Of a DNA stretch of 64,000 bases, positions 59,496 to 64,000 are shown one piece after another. Source of the DNA: [Clostridium] citroniae WAL-17108. Its GTDB lineage: Bacteria; Bacillota; Clostridia; Lachnospirales; Lachnospiraceae. The notes under the pieces were generated by a model. That model was not told where the DNA came from. It saw nothing but the letters and a program-made list of their open reading frames with translations, and ran no database searches. Every line of letters begins with the position of its first letter. The stretch's first letter is position 1. The translations under genes and the position numbers were made by a program. The stretch covers positions 1 through 64,000 of the forward strand of contig NZ_JH376425.1 in assembly GCF_000233455.1 (NCBI RefSeq), in the 5' to 3' direction.

Positions 59496-59625
59496 AACCC
59501 TGAGATAAAGAGAGAGCGGAGCCTTCTGGCCATGTGCGCGTATATTTATGCGGTGACGCGCGGATTGGACCGGTTGTATTTTAGTTATTCTATCCTCTCT
59601 CTGTTTTCAGAGAGAGGATTTTTTG
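59496..59625 (+). ncRNA. Structured leader with terminator and anti-terminator (riboswitch or attenuator candidate)
   Basis: The terminator is a perfect 11-bp stem ATCCTCTCTCT (59593-59603) / AGAGAGAGGAT (59610-59620) with a GTTTTC loop and TTTTTT. Upstream, AGAGAGAG (59510-59517) is complementary to CTCTCTCT of the terminator (59596-59603) and could open it. Between them lies a closed structure: TAACC (59496-59500) with GGTTG (59573-59577) as the base stem, and TGCGCG (59536-59541) with CGCGCG (59558-59563) as an inner arm, around the GGAGCCTTCTGGCC stretch. I could not match it to a riboswitch class I remember (not cobalamin, not T-box, no full SAM-I core). It should control expression of the genes from 59664 onward. 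Confidence 0.6.
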
Positions 59626-59663
59626 TTCCTATCAGCCCAACCTATTAAAATGTAAAGGGGAAA

Positions 59664-60449
59664 ATGACTATGTTGAAAATAGCGGTTTACGGAAAAGGCG
59701 GGATCGGAAAATCCACCATCTCGTCCAACCTGTCGGTAGCTCTGGCAAAACGGGGATTTAAGGTAATGCAGATCGGATGCGACCCCAAGGCGGATTCCAC
59801 CATACAGCTTCACCATGGAAATGGAGTCGCCTCCATTCTGGATACCATCCGTGCAAAAGGAGATGAGGCCGGCCTGGAGGAGCTGGTCACAGAGGGAAGC
59901 GAAGGCGTGCTCTGCGCCGAGGCAGGGGGACCCACTCCCGGCATGGGATGCGCGGGGCGGGGGATCATCACGGCCTTTGAGGCCCTGGAGGCACGCCATG
60001 CATTTGACATCTACCAGCCGGATGTGGTGATCTATGACGTGCTGGGGGATGTGGTGTGCGGCGGTTTTGCAATGCCCATCCGTGAGGGATATGCGGATAA
60101 GGTGTTCATTGTCACATCCGGGGAGAACATGGCCGTCTATGCGGCCGCCAATATTGCCAGCGCGGTGAAATCATTTGAAGCCAGGGGATATGCCAGCCTG
60201 GGCGGCATTATCCTCAACAGGCGCAATGTAAAAAGGGAACAGGAAAAGGTGGAGGAGCTGGCCCGCGACATGGGTACGGCCATCATCGCTTCCCTGGATT
60301 TCAGCCCGCTGGTTGGTGAGGCGGAGGAATTGGGACAGACCGTGATGGAGGCATTTCCGGACAGCGATGTTGCGGCAGGCTATCTAAAACTGTCGGATGC
60401 CGTGCTGGCGGCCTGCGGGGAAGATGAGGTGAAGGTGGCGTATGCTTAA
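59664..60449 (+). CDS. Nitrogenase reductase-like (NifH/BchL-type) iron protein
   Basis: 261 residues. P-loop [14 protein letters not shown] (9-22) with the NifH-type signature lysine. GCDPKADST (38-46) is switch-like. The two cysteines that hold the 4Fe-4S cluster between subunits are C96 in GMGCAGRGI and C132 in [12 protein letters not shown], both with their family contexts kept. It should be an ATP-driven electron donor for the component-1-like pair next to it. AAAGGGGAAA precedes ATG 59664, and ATG 59670 is an alternative. It overlaps the next gene by eight bases. It is shorter than NifH (about 290), and no nifB, nifE/N or nifV gene is in view. Confidence 0.92.
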   Translation: MTMLKIAVYGKGGIGKSTISSNLSVALAKRGFKVMQIGCDPKADSTIQLHHGNGVASILDTIRAKGDEAGLEELVTEGSEGVLCAEAGGPTPGMGCAGRGIITAFEALEARHAFDIYQPDVVIYDVLGDVVCGGFAMPIREGYADKVFIVTSGENMAVYAAANIASAVKSFEARGYASLGGIILNRRNVKREQEKVEELARDMGTAIIASLDFSPLVGEAEELGQTVMEAFPDSDVAAGYLKLSDAVLAACGEDEVKVAYA

Positions 60450-61791
60450 GGAGCTGCATGAGGTAAACAGCCGGGGAGCCGGCATTGAGATAGCGGATGT
60501 TTCCGGTCTGGCGCCCTTTACATACGGGCTGGAGTACAGCGCGCCGGCCAGAGGAGGATGGACCATTGTACATATCGGCATGCTGCTGCCCGAGAGCCAC
60601 CAGGTCTTTGTCTGTGCCCAGAGCTGTCTCAGGGGAGTGGTCCTGTCAGCGGCGGAGTTAAATGATTCCCACCGGTTCTCCACCATATCAGTGGACGAGG
60701 ACTCTGTGCTGGAAGGCGACTGCGAGGAGATCATCATCCGGGGGGTCACCCATATATTGGAGGAAATGCCTAAGCTGCCCAGAGCGCTTTTATTGTTCAC
60801 CAGCTGCATCCATCATTTTCTGGGAACTGATATGAAGCTGGTGTTTGGGGAACTGGACAGACGGTTTCCGCAGGTGGGGTTTGTGCAGTGCTGGATGAAC
60901 CCCATTATGAGAAAGACAAAGATGCCGCCGGACCCATTTATGAGAAAACAGCTGTATTCCCTGCTGGAACCCGCGGAAATTTCCGAAAAGCAGGTCAATA
61001 TCATTGGCAATAACCTGGCAGTCAGGCGGAGCTCAGAGTTGTACCGGATATTGGAGGAAAACGGATTTGCCCTAAAGGACATATGCACCTGCCGGGACTT
61101 TGAGGAATATAGGACCATGGCTGAAGGCTGCCTTAACATTGTCATACATCCCCTGGGCCGTCCGGCTGCCCAGGAATTGGAGGAACGGCTGGGACAGAGG
61201 TGGGTGTATCTGCCAGTGAGTTATAACTGGGATGAGATCAGCGAGCGCTGGAAATGCCTGTCGGACCTTTTAAATCTGGACTCAAAAAAGGTATGGAGGG
61301 ATATGGAAGCGGACAGACTGCAGCAGGCTGCGGAACATGCACTGCGCACCCTGGCCCAAACCCTGTCTGACTGGTCCGTGGTGATTGATTACACCATATC
61401 CTCCCGCCCCTTGGGAATGGCTAGGCTTTTGGTAATGTGCGGTTTTAAGGTGGAGCGGATCTATGCTGATACCATATCTTCGGAGGAGGCGGACGTACTG
61501 GAGTGGCTGAAGATTCATTGTCCGCGTATGCTGGTCTGTCCCACGGTCTACCACAAGATGGCGGTCCTTCCCAGGACATTCTGCGGGGAAAAGTCCGGAA
61601 AGGTGCTGGCCATGGGACAGAAGGCCGCTTATTTTACAGGGACGGGGCATTTTGTGAACATGGTGGAGGACGGAGGCCTTTACGGCTACGGCGGGATCCT
61701 GGAGCTGGCAGGCCTTATGGAGGAAGCGGCCCGGGAAGAGAAAGACACGGAGAAACTGATACAGGTAAAGGGATGGGGGTGCTGCTGTTGA
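60442..61791 (+). CDS. Nitrogenase component-1-like protein, NifD/alpha type
   Basis: 449 residues of the oxidoreductase/nitrogenase component 1 family. Cysteines C58 and C62 ([11 protein letters not shown]) and C122 ([12 protein letters not shown], where NifD has S-E-C-P-x-G-L-I-G-D-D) could hold an iron-sulfur cluster. The first P-cluster cysteine context (C-A-Y-x-G) and the H-G-P-x-G-C context of NifD are not kept ([10 protein letters not shown] instead). The end [24 protein letters not shown] aligns with the NifD segment that carries the cofactor histidine, which is absent. So nitrogen fixation is very unlikely. The C-terminus is CCC, which is odd. It is coupled to the genes on both sides by overlaps. 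Confidence 0.85.
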   Translation: MLKELHEVNSRGAGIEIADVSGLAPFTYGLEYSAPARGGWTIVHIGMLLPESHQVFVCAQSCLRGVVLSAAELNDSHRFSTISVDEDSVLEGDCEEIIIRGVTHILEEMPKLPRALLLFTSCIHHFLGTDMKLVFGELDRRFPQVGFVQCWMNPIMRKTKMPPDPFMRKQLYSLLEPAEISEKQVNIIGNNLAVRRSSELYRILEENGFALKDICTCRDFEEYRTMAEGCLNIVIHPLGRPAAQELEERLGQRWVYLPVSYNWDEISERWKCLSDLLNLDSKKVWRDMEADRLQQAAEHALRTLAQTLSDWSVVIDYTISSRPLGMARLLVMCGFKVERIYADTISSEEADVLEWLKIHCPRMLVCPTVYHKMAVLPRTFCGEKSGKVLAMGQKAAYFTGTGHFVNMVEDGGLYGYGGILELAGLMEEAAREEKDTEKLIQVKGWGCCC

Positions 61792-63065
61792 GAAGGACGA
61801 ACCGCATTCTGCCGGTGTACTCGGCGGACATATCAGGGGTTTGCTCAGCCCTTTATGAGCTTGGGGGAATGACCGTGATGCATGATGCATCGGGCTGCAA
61901 CTCCACTTATACCACCCATGATGAACCCAGGTGGTATTCCATGGACAGCATGGTATATATATCCGCATTGTCGGAGCTGGAGGCTGTTATGGGGGATGAC
62001 GGAAAACTGGTGCGGGATATTGTGGATGCGGCAAAGAACCTCCATCCCAGATTTATCTGCATGGGGGGAACGCCCATTCCCATGATGATGGGAACCGACT
62101 TTAAGGGAATCGCCAGGATGATCGAGAAGGAGACAAAAATCCCCACCTTTGGCATTGCCACCAATGGAATGCATTCCTATGTACAGGGAGCAGGGGAAGC
62201 GCTGAGGCAGATTGCGGTGCGCTTCTGCCCTTCCGGGGAGGAACTTTGGGGAATGGCCGGGGAAGGCGCACACGATGTTTTACACGGCGCGCCTGCCGGC
62301 TCACGCGGTACCAGGCTGCGCGTCAATCTGCTGGGGGCCACGCCATTGGATTTCTCCCTGACGGGAAATGTGGCCGGCATGAAAGCATTCCTTGCATCCC
62401 ACGGAATGGAGACCTTAAGCTGCTGGGCCATGGAAAGCAGTCTGGATGAAATGCGCCTGGCCGGACTGGCAGATGTGAACCTGGTGGTATCCGCGGCCGG
62501 TATTCCACCGGCCATGGAGTTGGAACGAAAATACGGAACTCCCTATGTGGTGGGAACTCCGGTGGGAAGAAGGGCGGCCCTGCGCCTGGCCGGACTGCTG
62601 CGTCTTGGAGCCGGGACAGGGAAGAGCCGGAGCCTGTTTGCAGGAGGGAACGGGCACAGGGACCCGTCAGACGGCCCGTCAGGCGGCCCATGGGGCGGCT
62701 CCGTGGATCTGGGGCTTACGGGACTTCCTGAGGACCTTTCCGGGGAACACATCCTGATCGTGGGGGAACAGGTGATTGCCGGCTCCCTGCGGTGCAGCCT
62801 GCGGGAGGATCTGGGAGCTGGGGATATTCATGTGCTGTGCCCCACGGAAGGCGGCGCGGACCTGGCTGAGCCGGGGGATATCCTGGTCTGGGACGAGGAT
62901 GAGGCCATTGCGGCCATGGAAAAGAGTACAGTTGTCATTGCAGACCCTTTGTACCGCCAGGTATGTCCCGGGGACGGACGGCAGGTCTTTGTGGACTTTC
63001 CCCATGAGGCGTGTTCAGGGCGCATGTACCATGACAGAATGAAGCCGTTTGTGTGCGGCGTTTAG
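61773..63065 (+). CDS. Nitrogenase component-1-like protein, NifK/beta type
   Basis: 430 residues from ATG 61773 (AGGTAAAGGG upstream). A TTG at 61788 has GGGGGTG before it and overlaps the previous stop by four bases, so it is an equal candidate. The N-terminal domain keeps C42 in MHDASGCNSTY (the H-G-S-Q-G-C ligand of NifK). C24 in SGVCSALYELGG is in the region of a non-ligand NifK cysteine. The third ligand context reads MGGTPIPMMMGTD, without cysteine. A Gly/Ser/Asp-rich loop (near 289-310) is inserted in the second half. It presumably pairs with the protein at 60442. The end RMYHDRMKPFVCGV has a cysteine third from last. Confidence 0.83.
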   Translation: MGVLLLRRTNRILPVYSADISGVCSALYELGGMTVMHDASGCNSTYTTHDEPRWYSMDSMVYISALSELEAVMGDDGKLVRDIVDAAKNLHPRFICMGGTPIPMMMGTDFKGIARMIEKETKIPTFGIATNGMHSYVQGAGEALRQIAVRFCPSGEELWGMAGEGAHDVLHGAPAGSRGTRLRVNLLGATPLDFSLTGNVAGMKAFLASHGMETLSCWAMESSLDEMRLAGLADVNLVVSAAGIPPAMELERKYGTPYVVGTPVGRRAALRLAGLLRLGAGTGKSRSLFAGGNGHRDPSDGPSGGPWGGSVDLGLTGLPEDLSGEHILIVGEQVIAGSLRCSLREDLGAGDIHVLCPTEGGADLAEPGDILVWDEDEAIAAMEKSTVVIADPLYRQVCPGDGRQVFVDFPHEACSGRMYHDRMKPFVCGV

Positions 63066-63105
63066 AATTGTCCGGAAGTCCGGGCAAAGGAGAGGAAGAG
63101 AGATT

Positions 63106-64000
63106 ATGAAAAAGTTAACAGCAGTAATATTAAGTCTATGCCTTGGGGTGGCAGGCCTGACAGGATGCCAGGCAGACGCCCGGGGGACGAATGTGCAGGC
63201 ATCGGATCACCAGGAAGCGGAAACCGCGGACCAGTCAGGACCTAAGACCATCACCGACCACGCGGGCAACCAGGTGGAGATCCCGGCGCAGGTGAACCGT
63301 GTGGTAGTCACGGACATTCTTCCCCTGCCCTCCATCATCACCGTATTCCTGGGCTCGGGTGAAAAGATCGTGGGTATGAATCCGGCCAGTATGAGCGCTG
63401 CAAAAACCGGGCTTTTGGGAGAACTGTTTCCGGATATCCTGAATGCCAGCACGGACTTTATGAACGGCAGCGACATCAATATGGAGGAACTGATGAAGCT
63501 GGAGCCGGATGTGGTATTCTACAATGCAGGCAGCAAGGAGATGGGGGAGGCCCTGACTTCAGCCGGATTCGCAGCCGTAGCAGTGTCTGTGAACAAGTGG
63601 GATTATGACAGCATTGAGACATATGATCACTGGGTGGAACTTTTAAGCCAGATCTTCCCTGAAAAAGGAGACACTGCAGACAAAGTATCCCAGTACAGCC
63701 AGAAAGTCTATGAAGATATCCAGAAGCGGGTATCCGGCTTGAAGAAGGAGGAGCAAAAGAATATCCTGTTCCTGTTTAATTACAGTGACACCACCATGAT
63801 CACCTCGGGCAAAAAGTTCTTTGGGCAGTTCTGGTGTGATGCCGTGGGCGGACGCAATGCGGCAGAGGGAGTGGCGGCAGAAAATTCCAATGCCGTCATC
63901 AATATGGAGCAGGTCTATGAGTGGAACCCGGATGTGATCTTTATCACCAATTTTACCCCGGTACAGCCTGAGGACCTGTTTGAAAATGCAGTGGGGCAGG
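63106..64000 (+). CDS. ABC transporter substrate-binding lipoprotein, iron/corrinoid type (partial, runs off the window)
   Basis: 298 residues are in the window. The lipoprotein signal MKKLTAVILSLCLGVAGLTGC has lipobox LTGC at 18-21. The periplasmic-binding domain of the FepB/BtuF class starts at PKTITDHAGNQVEIPAQVNRVVVTD. Typical blocks are DINMEELMKLEPDVVFYNAG and NAVINMEQVYEWNPDVIFITNF. Ligands of this class are ferric siderophores, haem, cobalamin or other metal chelates. The ATG follows GAGAGGAAGAGAGATT, 40 bases after the NifK-like gene, with no terminator between them, so it is in the same operon. A metal complex used by the reductase, or its substrate, is the likely cargo (inference). 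Confidence 0.9.
   Translation, partial: MKKLTAVILSLCLGVAGLTGCQADARGTNVQASDHQEAETADQSGPKTITDHAGNQVEIPAQVNRVVVTDILPLPSIITVFLGSGEKIVGMNPASMSAAKTGLLGELFPDILNASTDFMNGSDINMEELMKLEPDVVFYNAGSKEMGEALTSAGFAAVAVSVNKWDYDSIETYDHWVELLSQIFPEKGDTADKVSQYSQKVYEDIQKRVSGLKKEEQKNILFLFNYSDTTMITSGKKFFGQFWCDAVGGRNAAEGVAAENSNAVINMEQVYEWNPDVIFITNFTPVQPEDLFENAVGQ

Noticed and set aside
59496-59580. SAM-I riboswitch (AAGAGAG...GGAG...CTGGCC resembles part of its core)
   Set aside because: The GGAGGGA core and the later GATGAAACC-type block are absent, so the resemblance is partial and may be chance.
59664-63065. A nitrogen-fixation (nif) operon
   Set aside because: The cofactor histidine and several P-cluster cysteine contexts of NifDK are missing and there are no nifB/E/N/V genes, so dinitrogen reduction is not supported.
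1-64000. CRISPR arrays, tRNA or rRNA genes
   Set aside because: No regularly spaced repeat series, and no cloverleaf or rRNA-like stretch was found on reading both strands.

Overview
The window looks like chromosomal DNA of a gut Clostridia species of the Lachnospiraceae (Enterocloster / Clostridium bolteae-clostridioforme type). This is an inference from gene content: several YesMN/MalFG-type sugar ABC systems, a SpoVG homologue, a DUF6171-type small protein, glgC-glgD, fructose-family PTS, strong AGGAGG ribosome sites, and moderate GC with AT-rich intergenic regions. No tRNA, rRNA or CRISPR array was seen.

Layout. 1-31 is the first codons of an IS110-family transposase on the minus strand, with its probable non-coding left end beside it. 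327-5096 is an arabinoside operon (lipoprotein, two permeases, GH51 arabinofuranosidase), followed by a small cysteine-rich protein. 5523-9914 (minus) holds a YhaN/YhaO-like (SbcCD-type) pair and asnS. 10367-13127 is glgC-glgD and spoVG. A palindromic repeat and a PD-(D/E)XK-like gene follow. 14553-19369 (minus) is an operon of transporter, hydantoinase/oxoprolinase, an HExxH protein and a GntR regulator, with three copies of a palindromic operator upstream. 19746-21155 (minus) is a COG2509 FAD dehydrogenase. 21576-30610 is a nucleoside scavenging operon: nucleoside hydrolase, three phosphorylases, a GntR/UTRA regulator and a BmpA-NupABC-type transporter.

30901-40046 is a PTS-centred operon of unknown substrate: IIB, IIC, class II aldolase, PRD regulator, IIA, Fe-alcohol dehydrogenase, IolC-like kinase, RpiB-like isomerase and a LarA homologue. 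40418-48497 is a second sugar ABC operon with a YesM/YesN two-component pair and a GH43 enzyme. Then come a GT51 transglycosylase, a CdaR regulator, a second LarA homologue, a membrane-bound alpha/beta hydrolase, and pth-mfd. mfd is split by an apparent one-base insertion. DUF1622 and TM1266 genes lie on the minus strand.

The most unusual part is the right end (59429-64000). A promoter and a leader with a terminator and a competing anti-terminator precede a nitrogenase-reductase-like protein and two nitrogenase component-1-like proteins. The usual cofactor ligands are largely altered in these. They are followed by an iron/corrinoid-type ABC binding lipoprotein that runs off the window. This is probably a reductase of unknown substrate paired with a metal or metal-complex importer.
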